Shown here piece after piece: positions 34,269 to 42,338 of a stretch of DNA of 64,000 nucleotides. The translations under genes and the position numbers were made by a program. The notes below the pieces were generated by a model that was not told the DNA's origin, made no database searches, and worked only from the letters and a program-made list of their open reading frames with translations. Each line of letters opens with the position of its first letter. The stretch's first letter is position 1. Source of the DNA: MAG-120802 sp049430265 (GTDB taxonomy: Bacteria > Actinomycetota > Actinomycetes > Nanopelagicales > Nanopelagicaceae); the NCBI GenBank assembly GCA_049430265.1, contig JBMTBW010000002.1:62001-126000 (forward strand), in the 5' to 3' direction.

Positions 34269-35336
34269 TTAGCGAATTACGTTTCGCTTTCTACTTAACG
34301 CGCTCTCAAGCAAAATTGTAATTATCTGGCTATAGCTCTTGCCTGTTTTCTGCCAGAGCGCTGGAAAAACTGAAGTTGGAGTAAATCCTGGCATAGTGTT
34401 TAGCTCATTGATAATAATCTGATTATCCTCACTTAAAAAGAAATCCACTCTTGCTAGACCTTCACAGCCAAGAGCTTCAAAGGCAGTAATGGCTGCTTGG
34501 CTTATAACGCTGGCAATTGGCTCTGGAAGATTTGCTGGAATATCAAAGGTAGTTGAGCCATCAATGTATTTGGCATCAAAGTCATAAAACTCATGGGGCG
34601 GATGAACTCTAACCTCACCCAAAACAGAGGCCCTTGCAACTGAATCGATCTGGAGCACAGCGCACTCAATCTCGCGACCAACCACAGCTGCTTCAACTAA
34701 AACCCTAGGGTCATAATTAAAAGCATCTTCAAGTGCTGCGCTTATCGAAGCCTCATCTTTTACTTTTGAAGTTCCCCGACTGGAACCACTTCGAGCAGGC
34801 TTTATAAAGATTGGAAAACCTAGCGCTCTAATCTTTGCGATCTCAAGGTCTTTTGACTTTTTCCAATTATCTTTATGGATCGTAATTCCATCGGCAACTT
34901 TTAGTCCAAAATCTGCATAAATTGGCTTAGCAAAACTCTTGTCCATAGCAACAGCTGAAGCTAAAACCCCAGAGCCAACATAAGCAATTCCCGCCATCTC
35001 AAATAACCCTTGAATCGTTCCATCTTCGCCATATGCCCCGTGTAGAAGCGGAAAGACCAGATCAATTCCCAAGTCATTGCCTTTACTATCTTTAATGCCG
35101 TGAACATCAACTACTAACTTCTCGCCTTGTTCTGGAACATAGGAGAGTCCATCTCCTGCCTTTTCAAAGTCACTTTCGCGCATATCAATCCAAGTGCCGC
35201 TTTGGGTGATGCCAATTAGTATTGGTTCAAACTTTGACTTATCAATTGCAGCTAGTACGCCACTTGCTGAGATACAAGAGATGGGATGCTCGCTGCTTTG
35301 CCCGCCTGCGACTATTGCCACGCGTATTTTCTTCAT
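34269..35336 (-). CDS. ddl: D-alanine--D-alanine ligase
   Basis: ATP-grasp enzyme that makes the D-Ala-D-Ala end of the peptidoglycan stem peptide. The signatures are the N-terminal AGGQSSEHPISCISA, PLLHGAYGEDGTIQGLFE near 98-115, the ATP-binding KPARSGSSRG and the C-terminal NELNTMPGFTPTSVFP. At 355 residues it is full length. It overlaps gpsA by 4 bp (ATGA) in the plsC-gpsA-ddl operon, which links membrane lipid and wall synthesis. Confidence 0.96.
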   Translation of the reverse strand: MKKIRVAIVAGGQSSEHPISCISASGVLAAIDKSKFEPILIGITQSGTWIDMRESDFEKAGDGLSYVPEQGEKLVVDVHGIKDSKGNDLGIDLVFPLLHGAYGEDGTIQGLFEMAGIAYVGSGVLASAVAMDKSFAKPIYADFGLKVADGITIHKDNWKKSKDLEIAKIRALGFPIFIKPARSGSSRGTSKVKDEASISAALEDAFNYDPRVLVEAAVVGREIECAVLQIDSVARASVLGEVRVHPPHEFYDFDAKYIDGSTTFDIPANLPEPIASVISQAAITAFEALGCEGLARVDFFLSEDNQIIINELNTMPGFTPTSVFPALWQKTGKSYSQIITILLESALSRKRNVIR

Positions 35337-36337
35337 ACGTGATCAATCTCCGCTCCGGTTTGAATCTTCATTAAGTTAAGAAACGCCTGCTGCGGGCTAA
35401 TCTTACTTGTAACCACATCGCAGACAGCTTCCATGATCGGGGCTTCCACTCCAACTAGATGAGCAAGCTCAACAAGAGCCTGGGCGGTAGTTAACCCCTC
35501 TGCAGTTGATGAGATCGCTCTCTGCGCTTGCTCCACTGAACCACTTCTTCCTAAAGCTTCACCGAATGTGCGATTCCGAGATAGTGGAGACCCGCATGTT
35601 GCTAAGAGATCGCCAACTCCTGCAAGTCCAACAAAGGTAAGTGGCTGCGCTCCTCTAGCAATAGCTAGGCGAGTTAGCTCATTTAATCCTCTAGTGATAA
35701 CAAGTGCTTGAGTATTTTCGCCAAATCCCATTCCAATGGACATCCCAACTGCAATTGCAATTACGTTTTTAGTAGCGCTTGCTAATTCACAGCCGATGAC
35801 ATCATTTGAGGTATAGACACGAAAATATGGCGCGCTAAATGCCTTTGATGTTAATTCTGATAATTTCTGGTTAGCCGATGCAGCAACTGCTCCTGCGGGC
35901 TGTCTTAAAATAACTTCGCGGGCCAGATTGGGCCCAGTTAATACTGAGATACTTGATTCATCTCTTCCCAAAACTTGGCAGATAACCTCGCTCATACGAA
36001 GCTGAGTTGAGATCTCAATGCCTTTAAGCGTTGAAACAATGGGAATATCAGGGCCAATTAGGCCTTTCCAGAGCTCTAAATTTTGCCTCAGAGATTGCGA
36101 AGGGATGGCAAGAACAAGAAGTTGGGCTCCATATAAAGCCTCGTTGATTTCAGATGTGGCATAAAGCGCCTCTGGCAAGAGATGCTCACCGAGTGCGCTC
36201 TGATTTTTATGTATTGAATTAATCTCAGCTACTACTTCATTATTTCTTCCCCAGATAATTACATCGTTTCCAGCATCGATTAGAACTTGGGCGAGCGTGC
36301 TTCCCCATTGACCGGAGCCAAGAACTGCAATCTTCAC
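35333..36337 (-). CDS. gpsA: Glycerol-3-phosphate dehydrogenase [NAD(P)+]
   Basis: Reduces dihydroxyacetone phosphate to sn-glycerol 3-phosphate, the backbone for phospholipids. The NAD-binding loop is GSGQWGS at 7-13, and the catalytic lysine is expected in the ATKNVIAIAVGMSIGMG segment near 185-200. At 334 residues it is full length. The start is GTG 36337, overlapping plsC by 4 bp. Its product is the substrate of the acylation pathway to which the adjacent PlsC belongs. Confidence 0.96.
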   Translation of the reverse strand: MKIAVLGSGQWGSTLAQVLIDAGNDVIIWGRNNEVVAEINSIHKNQSALGEHLLPEALYATSEINEALYGAQLLVLAIPSQSLRQNLELWKGLIGPDIPIVSTLKGIEISTQLRMSEVICQVLGRDESSISVLTGPNLAREVILRQPAGAVAASANQKLSELTSKAFSAPYFRVYTSNDVIGCELASATKNVIAIAVGMSIGMGFGENTQALVITRGLNELTRLAIARGAQPLTFVGLAGVGDLLATCGSPLSRNRTFGEALGRSGSVEQAQRAISSTAEGLTTAQALVELAHLVGVEAPIMEAVCDVVTSKISPQQAFLNLMKIQTGAEIDHV

Positions 36338-37131
36338 TTGCTCTTAGCCTTCTTTGCTTTCTTGAAATTGCCAATTCTTGGAAGATCTGAGTTTTTAGGA
36401 TCAAAGCGAATTGCAGGAGCTTTCTGCCCCCTTAATATTTCAAGTAGTTCAGTTATCCGATCCATTATGTGATCTGCCGCTTGCTCTACTGCCTCTAAAT
36501 CATCACTCTTTCCCTGCCAAGGTGAGAGATCAACTGCAGGCCCCATAAGAATTGAAACTTTACTTCGAGGAAAAAGTCTTAATTTTTTACTATAGGGCGG
36601 CAAAACTTTCTCTGGCCCCCAAGAGGCGCATGGAATTACAGGAGCTCCGGTAATAAGTGCAAGACGAGCAACTCCAGTCTTAGCTTTCATTGGCCATAAA
36701 TTCTCATCGCGAGTTAGCGTTCCTTCAGGATAAACGCCAAGAAGGTGTCCTGCCTTTAGAACGGCAATGGCATGCTCTAAACCTTTAACCGCATCTTTTG
36801 ATTCACGACTAACTGGAATCTGTCCGGCCCCCCTAATAACTCTGCCAATAATGGGGATGCGAAAGACTGATTCTTTTCCAAGGTATCTCGGGGCTCGCCC
36901 GTTGTTATAGAGAAAATGAGTGAAGGTAAGTGGATCAACATATGAGAGATGATTACAAACAACTATTGCTGCCCCACTCTTTGGCAGGTGCTGGCTGCCT
37001 TTCCAATCTTTCTTAATTATCAAGTTGAGTATTGGCTTTAGTACTGAGGCTCCAAAGCGAAACCAAGGATTAACTCCTAGCGGATCTCCTTGAGGCGGAA
37101 GATATGAAATCTCAGGGCGCACATCGCTCAT
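36334..37131 (-). CDS. plsC: 1-acyl-sn-glycerol-3-phosphate acyltransferase
   Basis: PlsC-type acyltransferase of 265 residues that makes phosphatidic acid. The HX4D catalytic motif is H61 to D66 (NHLSYVD), and the glycerol-phosphate binding block YPEGT is at 134-138. A short hydrophobic stretch near residues 28-40 probably anchors it to the membrane. The basic C-terminus (FKKAKKAKSK) may add lipid contact. It starts the plsC-gpsA-ddl operon; a terminator for hupB lies just upstream. Confidence 0.93.
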   Translation of the reverse strand: MSDVRPEISYLPPQGDPLGVNPWFRFGASVLKPILNLIIKKDWKGSQHLPKSGAAIVVCNHLSYVDPLTFTHFLYNNGRAPRYLGKESVFRIPIIGRVIRGAGQIPVSRESKDAVKGLEHAIAVLKAGHLLGVYPEGTLTRDENLWPMKAKTGVARLALITGAPVIPCASWGPEKVLPPYSKKLRLFPRSKVSILMGPAVDLSPWQGKSDDLEAVEQAADHIMDRITELLEILRGQKAPAIRFDPKNSDLPRIGNFKKAKKAKSK

Positions 37132-37149
37132 GGCTCTAGCCTAGGATAG

Positions 37150-37187
37150 AAAAAAATAAAGGCCACACCCTTAGGCGTGGCCTTTAT
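37150..37187 (-). terminator. Rho-independent terminator after hupB
   Basis: An 11-bp perfect stem (ATAAAGGCCAC at 37156-37166 with GTGGCCTTTAT at 37177-37187) is followed on the minus strand by a run of T (37156-37150). It ends the hupB transcript 12 bases after the stop codon and isolates the plsC operon from it. Confidence 0.9.
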
Positions 37188-37199
37188 CAGAAAAGATAC

Positions 37200-37601
37200 T
37201 TATCTCCTCTTGCCCTTCTTCTTTGCGACTTTCTTCTTCGCAACCTTCTTAGCGGCCTTCTTTACTGCCTTCTTAGCCACTGGCTTTACTACTGGAGCTG
37301 GCTTTGGAGCTGGCGCTAATTTACGAGCTCCAGCAACAATCTCCTTGAGGGCCTTTGCAGGAAGGAAACGAACCTTCTTGCTTGCCTTAATTTGGATCGT
37401 TTCGCCGGTGAAAGGATTGCGTCCCTTACGAGCTTTGCGATCTACTTTCTTAAACTTACCAAAGTCGTTGATGGTGACATCTTCGCCTCTGTGAATGTTG
37501 CGCACGATTGAATCGAAGACGATTTCAACAGCGTGTGCCGCCTCTTTCTTGCTTCCGTTGAAGTGAGGAGCCAACGAAGCAATGAACTGGGTCTTGTTCA
37601 T
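37200..37601 (-). CDS. hupB: DNA-binding protein HU with lysine/alanine-rich tail
   Basis: Histone-like nucleoid protein. Residues 1-90 form the HU fold, with GRNPFTGETIQIKASKKV near 59-76 as the DNA-gripping arm. From about 96 it changes to a low-complexity tail of Ala-Lys-Val-Pro units (PAPKPAP, then VKKAAKKVAKKKVAKKKGKRR), like mycobacterial HupB. The tail binds DNA non-specifically and compacts the nucleoid in that family. At 133 residues it is much shorter than mycobacterial HupB because its tail is short. It has its own terminator and an upstream 7-bp hairpin. Confidence 0.95.
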   Translation of the reverse strand: MNKTQFIASLAPHFNGSKKEAAHAVEIVFDSIVRNIHRGEDVTINDFGKFKKVDRKARKGRNPFTGETIQIKASKKVRFLPAKALKEIVAGARKLAPAPKPAPVVKPVAKKAVKKAAKKVAKKKVAKKKGKRR

Positions 37602-37625
37602 TTAATCCCCTTATTTACGCGTGAA

Positions 37626-37643
37626 GTTAAGCTTTTGCTTAAC
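37626..37643 (-). repeat. Hairpin in the hupB leader
   Basis: GTTAAGC (37626-37632), a TTTT loop and GCTTAAC (37637-37643) form a 7-bp stem 25 bases upstream of the hupB ATG. The stem is perfect and its sequence is AT-rich. There is no T-tract behind it on the minus strand, so a leader-RNA structure or an operator is more likely than a terminator. Confidence 0.55.
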
Positions 37644-37748
37644 CTGTTGATTAATTTACGCAAGAAAATCAAGGTTTTCGCGCAATAGCATCGGTGTGTC
37701 GCAATAAATTAATTGCTGGCAATGGTGAAAAAACGCAATTTTTATGTG

Positions 37749-37777
37749 TAAAAAACTCTCAATTCAAGGTTGAGAGT
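37749..37777 (-). terminator. Rho-independent terminator after leuD
   Basis: On the minus strand ACTCTCAA (37777-37770) pairs with TTGAGAGT (37762-37755) around a 7-base loop and is followed by TTTTTT (37754-37749). It lies 16 bases after the leuD stop and separates leuCD from hupB. Confidence 0.85.
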
Positions 37778-37793
37778 CGCGCAAAAGTACTAC

Positions 37794-38393
37794 TTATGAC
37801 AAGACCGGGAGCGTTTTTGGCTTGTATTTTGCTCGTTTTTCTTCAAAATTCTCAACTTCATCAATTTTTCGAAGCGTTAAACCGATGTCATCAAGGCCCT
37901 CCATCAAGCGCCAACGCGTATAGTCATCTAAATCAAAGGAAATTGCTTGATTTTTATAGGAAACTAAACGAGTCTCAAGATCTACCTTTATCTCAAGTGA
38001 TGGCTCTGCCTCGATTGCGCTCCAGAGAGCTTCAACATCGCTCTGGCCAAGAATTACCGTTAAAAGGCCTGCTTTTAATGAGTTGCCTCGGAAGATATCG
38101 GCAAATCTCGATGAGATAACTACTTTAAAGCCATAGTTCTGCAGCGCCCAGACTGCATGCTCTCTTGAAGATCCAGTGCCAAAATCAGCTCCAGCTACCA
38201 AAATACTGGCCTTGCTGTATTCCGCCTTGTTTAATACAAATTCAGGATCACTTCGCCAGGCAGCAAATAAGCCATCTTCAAAACCTGAGCGAGTAACTCG
38301 CTTTAGATAGACCGCAGGAATTATCTGATCAGTATCAACATTGCTTCTGCGCAGCGGAAGTGCAGAGCCAGTATGAGAAATAAATTTTTCCAT
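37794..38393 (-). CDS. leuD: 3-isopropylmalate dehydratase small subunit
   Basis: Swivel-domain subunit of isopropylmalate isomerase (leucine synthesis). DTDQIIPAVYLKRV near 20-33 and the substrate-loop motif GTGSSREHAVWALQ near 71-84 are diagnostic. At 199 residues it is full length. It follows leuC after 11 bases and forms the enzyme with LeuC. A good terminator follows. Confidence 0.96.
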   Translation of the reverse strand: MEKFISHTGSALPLRRSNVDTDQIIPAVYLKRVTRSGFEDGLFAAWRSDPEFVLNKAEYSKASILVAGADFGTGSSREHAVWALQNYGFKVVISSRFADIFRGNSLKAGLLTVILGQSDVEALWSAIEAEPSLEIKVDLETRLVSYKNQAISFDLDDYTRWRLMEGLDDIGLTLRKIDEVENFEEKRAKYKPKTLPVLS

Positions 38394-38404
38394 TGCTTTC
38401 TCCG

Positions 38405-39802
38405 TTATAGATCTGCCGGTGATGAGAGGGTTCCGCGAAGCGCTGTGGCTGCAGCAACTAAGGGGCTTACTAGGTGGGTTCTTCCACCTTTTCCTTGTCT
38501 TCCTTCAAAATTTCTATTACTCGTTGAGGCTGATCTCTCCCCAGGTGCTAATTGATCAGGGTTCATTCCAAGGCACATCGAACATCCTGCGCTTCGCCAC
38601 TCCGCGCCAGCTTCTAAAAAGAGCTTATCTAGGCCTTCTGCCTCTGCTTGTAATCTGACTCGAGCCGAGCCAGGAACAACCATCATTCGAATATCGGAGG
38701 CAACTTTCTTGCCTTTGATGATTTCTGCTGCTGCTCTTAGATCTTCAATTCGGCCATTGGTGCAGGAGCCGAGAAAAACAGTATCAATCTTTATCTTTTT
38801 CATCGGGGTTCCAGCTTTAAGGTCCATATAGACCAATGCGCGCTCTGCGGCGCTAACCTCTTCTGGATCTGTGAAATCCTGCGGACTTGGAATTACGCCA
38901 TCCAGGGGTATTCCCTGTCCAGGATTAGTTCCCCAAGTAACAAATGGCGATAGTTGATCTGCATCAAGGGTAATCTCTTTATCAAATTTAGCATCGCTAT
39001 CACTTTTTAACTCGCTCCAATAGGCAAGCGCTCTCTGCCAATCCTCACCCTTTGGTGCATGCGGGCGATCTTTTAGATAGGCAAAGGTAGTTTCATCAGG
39101 GGCGATAAGTCCTGCTCTTGCGCCAGCTTCAATCGACATATTACAAATTGTCATGCGAGCCTCCATAGAGAGTGCCCTAATGGCGCTTCCGCGATATTCA
39201 AGGATGTATCCCTGTCCTCCGCCAGTTCCGATTTTGGCAATGATGGCAAGAATTATGTCTTTACTTGTGACTCCAGGTTTTAGCTTTCCTTCAACATTAA
39301 TTGCCATCGTCTTTGGCCGACTTAATGGAAGCGTCTGGGTAGCAAGAACATGTTCAACTTCGCTAGTTCCAATTCCAAAGGCAAGTGCGCCAAAGGCGCC
39401 ATGGGTTGAGGTATGAGAATCGCCGCAGACAATTGTCATTCCAGGCTGAGTTAGACCTAACTGCGGGCCAACGACATGGACAATTCCTTGTTCAACATCT
39501 CCAAGTGAGTGAAGTCTTATGCCAAATTCCTGGCAATTCTTTCGCAAGGTATCAACTTGTAGCCTTGAAACTGGATCTGCAATTGGCTTATCGATATTAA
39601 GAGTTGGCACATTATGATCTTCAGTAGCTAGCGTTAAATCAGGCCTTCTAACTCCCCTTTTTGCAAGGCGGAGCCCATCAAAGGCTTGCGGGCTTGTTAC
39701 TTCATGAATTAAATGAAGATCGATATAGAGTAAATCTGGTTCCCCACTAGCGCTTCTAACTAGATGGTCATCCCAGACTTTTTCTGCCAATGTCTTAGCC
39801 AT
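38405..39802 (-). CDS. leuC: 3-isopropylmalate dehydratase large subunit
   Basis: Iron-sulphur subunit of isopropylmalate isomerase, 465 residues. Cluster cysteines are in GSCTNGRIEDLRA and in SAGCSMCLGMNPD; GDSHTSTHGAFGALAFGIG near 134-152 holds active-site residues. It is divergent from the IclR-family regulator across 62 bases, which contain the shared control region. The equivalent pair in corynebacteria and streptomycetes (LtbR/NdgR with leuCD) is a known regulator-target pair. Confidence 0.97.
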   Translation of the reverse strand: MAKTLAEKVWDDHLVRSASGEPDLLYIDLHLIHEVTSPQAFDGLRLAKRGVRRPDLTLATEDHNVPTLNIDKPIADPVSRLQVDTLRKNCQEFGIRLHSLGDVEQGIVHVVGPQLGLTQPGMTIVCGDSHTSTHGAFGALAFGIGTSEVEHVLATQTLPLSRPKTMAINVEGKLKPGVTSKDIILAIIAKIGTGGGQGYILEYRGSAIRALSMEARMTICNMSIEAGARAGLIAPDETTFAYLKDRPHAPKGEDWQRALAYWSELKSDSDAKFDKEITLDADQLSPFVTWGTNPGQGIPLDGVIPSPQDFTDPEEVSAAERALVYMDLKAGTPMKKIKIDTVFLGSCTNGRIEDLRAAAEIIKGKKVASDIRMMVVPGSARVRLQAEAEGLDKLFLEAGAEWRSAGCSMCLGMNPDQLAPGERSASTSNRNFEGRQGKGGRTHLVSPLVAAATALRGTLSSPADL

Positions 39803-39829
39803 ACTTACTTCTTCAAACTCCCTTACTAC

Positions 39830-39858
39830 TTGCTTCTCAAATGATGAGATGGCAATAT
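39830..39858 (+). promoter_or_regulatory. Leaderless promoter of the IclR regulator with an operator in its spacer
   Basis: TTGCTT (39830-39835), 17 bp and CAATAT (39853-39858) form a promoter-like pair. The -10 ends six bases before ATG 39865, so the mRNA would begin at the start codon. The palindrome TCTCA-AATGA-TGAGA (39835-39849) sits within the spacer. A repressor bound there would block the regulator's own promoter and also lies in the leuC upstream region, the layout expected for an autoregulated divergent pair. Confidence 0.55.
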
Positions 39859-39864
39859 TGGATT

Positions 39865-40584
39865 ATGGACAAAAAGAATAGCGGAGTTGGCGTCTTAGAT
39901 AAAGCGGTAAAGATCCTCTCTGTTCTTGAATCTGGCCCCCACTCGCTAAGCGAGCTTGTCGCCGCTACCAAAATTTCGCGCCCAACAGCCCATCGCCTTG
40001 CTGTGGCTCTGGAATATCACCGCCTGCTCGCACGCGATTTAACCGGGCGCTTTGTCCTTGGAGTGCGAGCGGGAGAGCTTGCAGCCTCAGCAGGTGAGGA
40101 TCGCTTATTAGCCGCAGCAACTCCAGCGCTAATTGCCCTTCGCGATGCAACAGGTGAGAGCGCTCAGCTCTATCGCCGCCAAGGTGAGATGCGAATCTGT
40201 GTTGCTGCTGCTGAGCGTTTATCAGGTCTTCGAGATTCAGTTCCAATTGGAGCAGCTCTAACTATGAGCGCTGGTTCTGCGGCTCAAATACTTCTTGCCT
40301 GGGAAGATGCAGAGAAATTACATCGCGGATTAACTGGAGCAAGATTTAATGCTGCAGCACTTGCTGCAGTGCGAAGACGTGGATGGGCACAGAGCGTTGG
40401 CGAGAGAGAGGCGGGGGTGGCCTCAATATCTGCTCCAGTGCGTGGTCCAAATAATCGAGTAATTGCTGCAGTAAGTATTAGTGGTCCAATTGAGAGACTC
40501 GGAAGACAACCAGGGCGAATCCATGCTGCAGCTTTAGTTGCAACGGCAGATCGCCTTAGTGAATATATTTCAAAGAAGAATTAA
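39865..40584 (+). CDS. IclR-family transcriptional regulator (LtbR/NdgR type)
   Basis: Predicted regulator of the divergent leuCD operon. The N-terminal winged helix-turn-helix spans about 10-65 (LDKAVKILSVLESGPHSLSEL and KISRPTAHRLAVALEYHRLL), followed by an IclR effector domain. In corynebacteria (LtbR) and streptomycetes (NdgR) the orthologous gene beside leuCD controls leucine, and in some species methionine, synthesis. I choose ATG 39865 (239 residues) because the predicted -10 ends just before it; ATG 39841 and 39844 lie inside the operator. The gene converges on tRNA-Glu with 4 bases between. Confidence 0.92.
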   Translation: MDKKNSGVGVLDKAVKILSVLESGPHSLSELVAATKISRPTAHRLAVALEYHRLLARDLTGRFVLGVRAGELAASAGEDRLLAAATPALIALRDATGESAQLYRRQGEMRICVAAAERLSGLRDSVPIGAALTMSAGSAAQILLAWEDAEKLHRGLTGARFNAAALAAVRRRGWAQSVGEREAGVASISAPVRGPNNRVIAAVSISGPIERLGRQPGRIHAAALVATADRLSEYISKKN

Positions 40585-40588
40585 TACC

Positions 40589-40664
40589 TGGTAGCTCCGA
40601 GGGGATTCGAACCCCCGTAGCTGGCTTGAGAAGCCAGAGTCCTGGGCCACTAGACGACGGAGCC
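40589..40664 (-). tRNA. tRNA-Glu (CTC)
   Basis: A cloverleaf is readable on the minus strand: acceptor GGCTCCG pairs with CGGAGCT (first pair G-U), anticodon stem CTGGC/GCCAG holds loop TTCTCAA with anticodon CTC, and the T arm is CGGGGGTTCGAATCCCCTC. The discriminator A is followed by an encoded CCA. It lies between the leuCD regulator and tRNA-Gln in the conserved actinobacterial order. Confidence 0.95.
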
Positions 40665-40709
40665 AGATTTATCTTCTTAACTAAAACAAGTTCTATTAAG
40701 TTTTTTCCG

Positions 40710-40781
40710 CTGGGGTACCAGGACTCGAACCTAGACAAGCTGAACCAGAATCAGCTGGGCTGCCAATTACCCCATACCCCA
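40710..40781 (-). tRNA. tRNA-Gln (CTG)
   Basis: On the minus strand acceptor TGGGGTA pairs with TACCCCA (U1-A72, usual for tRNA-Gln). The anticodon stem GCTGA/TCAGC encloses TTCTGGT with anticodon CTG, and the T arm carries GGTTCGAGTCC. The discriminator is G and no CCA follows (CGG), so the end must be added enzymatically. It lies 45 bases before tRNA-Glu and downstream of gltX on the same strand. Confidence 0.93.
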
Positions 40782-40804
40782 AAGCATTTACTCTCACTAG
40801 AAAA

Positions 40805-40851
40805 CTTAAGCAAAGATTTTTACTCAACTTTTCTTATAAGAGGGGCTTAAG
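40805..40851 (-). repeat. Inverted repeat between gltX and tRNA-Gln
   Basis: CTTAAGC (40805-40811) and GCTTAAG (40845-40851) are perfect complements. A second palindrome, TCTTATAAGA (40832-40841), lies inside the loop. On the minus strand the outer stem is followed by TTTTCT, so it may act as a weak gltX terminator or as a processing site ahead of the tRNAs. Confidence 0.45.
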
Positions 40852-40871
40852 AATACCTTGAATTTTCCGCC

Positions 40872-42338
40872 TTAAGAAACTGCTGCTTTTAGACGCGTAA
40901 TGCAGCGCTGTTTTCCTAGGAGCTCCATTGATTCAAAAAGCGGCGGAGATATATGGCTACCTGTGACTGCAATTCGAACTGGCGAGAAGGCAAGGCGCGG
41001 CTTAAGAGCCATCTGATCAATTAGCGCCTCGCGCAGTTTCGCCTCAATTGAGCCATGGCTCCAATCATCTACTCCCTGCAGAACCTCTAAAGATTTAGCA
41101 ATTACAGCCTGCGCCTGATCACTTAAGAGAGCAGTGCTAGCTTCTTGATCGAAGGAGAGCTGCTCGGTAAATAAGAATTTAAGCATGGCGCTAACTTCAT
41201 TCATTCTTGCAATCCGCTCTTGAATTATAGGAAGAGCTTGGCGAAGAACTTTAATCTCCTCATCTATGCCGCTGACTACCCCATCTTTAAGAAGGAAAGG
41301 AAGGGCTCTTGAAAGGAAATCATCGAGAGTTAATTTTCTAATCTTCTCGCCATTTATTGCTTCAAGCTTTTTCATATCAAATCTAGCCGGCGAACTATTA
41401 ACTCGTTCTAATTCAAATAGCTCAACTAATTCGCTCATAGAGACATCTTCCCGATCATCACCAGGAGACCAACCAAGAAGAGCTAGGTAATTACAGATTG
41501 CCTCAGGCAAAAATCCTGACTCTCGATACCAAGCAATAGAGACCTCGCCATTTCTCTTGGATAACTTGGCATTATCTTGACCCATAACAAATGGCAGGTG
41601 AGCAAAGACTGGAAACTCATCTGCTTTAACTCCCATCGCTTGATAGACCCGAATCTGTCTTGGGGTTGATGAGAGTAGATCCTCGCCCCTGAGAACATGG
41701 GTGATCTTCATTAAGACATCATCGACGGCAACAGCAAGGGTGTAAAGCGGAGAACCATCAGCGCGCATCAAGACAAAGTCTGGAACGTACTTATGCTCAA
41801 AGCTAACTTCACCTCTGATTAAATCATTAAAGGTGGTTGATCCATCTGGCATCCGCATGCGCACTACTGGAGCTCTACCTTCTTTAATAAATGCTTCGAT
41901 TTCACTACTTGTCAGATCGCGACATTTTCCATCATAACCTGGAGCTTGATTTAACTCTCGTTGCTTATCACGTCTCTTTTCTAGCTCCTCAGTTGAGCAG
42001 TAGCAATGGTAGGCATCGCCATTTTTGATAAAAATGTCAGCCCAATGCTTATAAACATCTAGCCTTTGCGATTGCAGATATGGCCCGTGTTCTCCCCCAA
42101 CTTCAGGGCCCTCATCCCAATTGATTCCCAGCCACTTAAGGGTTTCGATGGCGCGAGCAATATATTCATCAGTAACTCTCTCGCGATCAGTATCTTCAAC
42201 ACGGAAAATCAATTTTCCGGAGCAATGTCTGGCATAGGCCCATGCAAATAGCGCAGTTCTAATATTTCCTACATGAAGATCTCCTGTGGGAGATGGAGCA
42301 AAACGAGTTCTAACCTCACGAGACGATGAATTAGCCAC
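40872..42338 (-). CDS. gltX: Glutamyl-tRNA synthetase
   Basis: Class I synthetase of 488 residues charging tRNA-Glu; bacteria without GlnRS also use it to mischarge tRNA-Gln for GatCAB. The HIGH-like motif is HVGN at 22-25 (FAPSPTGDLHVGN), and the KMSKS-like motif is KLSKRNG near residue 255. The C-terminal anticodon-binding domain is intact. The start is GTG 42338, overlapping the FAH-family gene by 8 bp. Its two substrate tRNAs lie just downstream on the same strand. Confidence 0.96.
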   Translation of the reverse strand: MANSSSREVRTRFAPSPTGDLHVGNIRTALFAWAYARHCSGKLIFRVEDTDRERVTDEYIARAIETLKWLGINWDEGPEVGGEHGPYLQSQRLDVYKHWADIFIKNGDAYHCYCSTEELEKRRDKQRELNQAPGYDGKCRDLTSSEIEAFIKEGRAPVVRMRMPDGSTTFNDLIRGEVSFEHKYVPDFVLMRADGSPLYTLAVAVDDVLMKITHVLRGEDLLSSTPRQIRVYQAMGVKADEFPVFAHLPFVMGQDNAKLSKRNGEVSIAWYRESGFLPEAICNYLALLGWSPGDDREDVSMSELVELFELERVNSSPARFDMKKLEAINGEKIRKLTLDDFLSRALPFLLKDGVVSGIDEEIKVLRQALPIIQERIARMNEVSAMLKFLFTEQLSFDQEASTALLSDQAQAVIAKSLEVLQGVDDWSHGSIEAKLREALIDQMALKPRLAFSPVRIAVTGSHISPPLFESMELLGKQRCITRLKAAVS

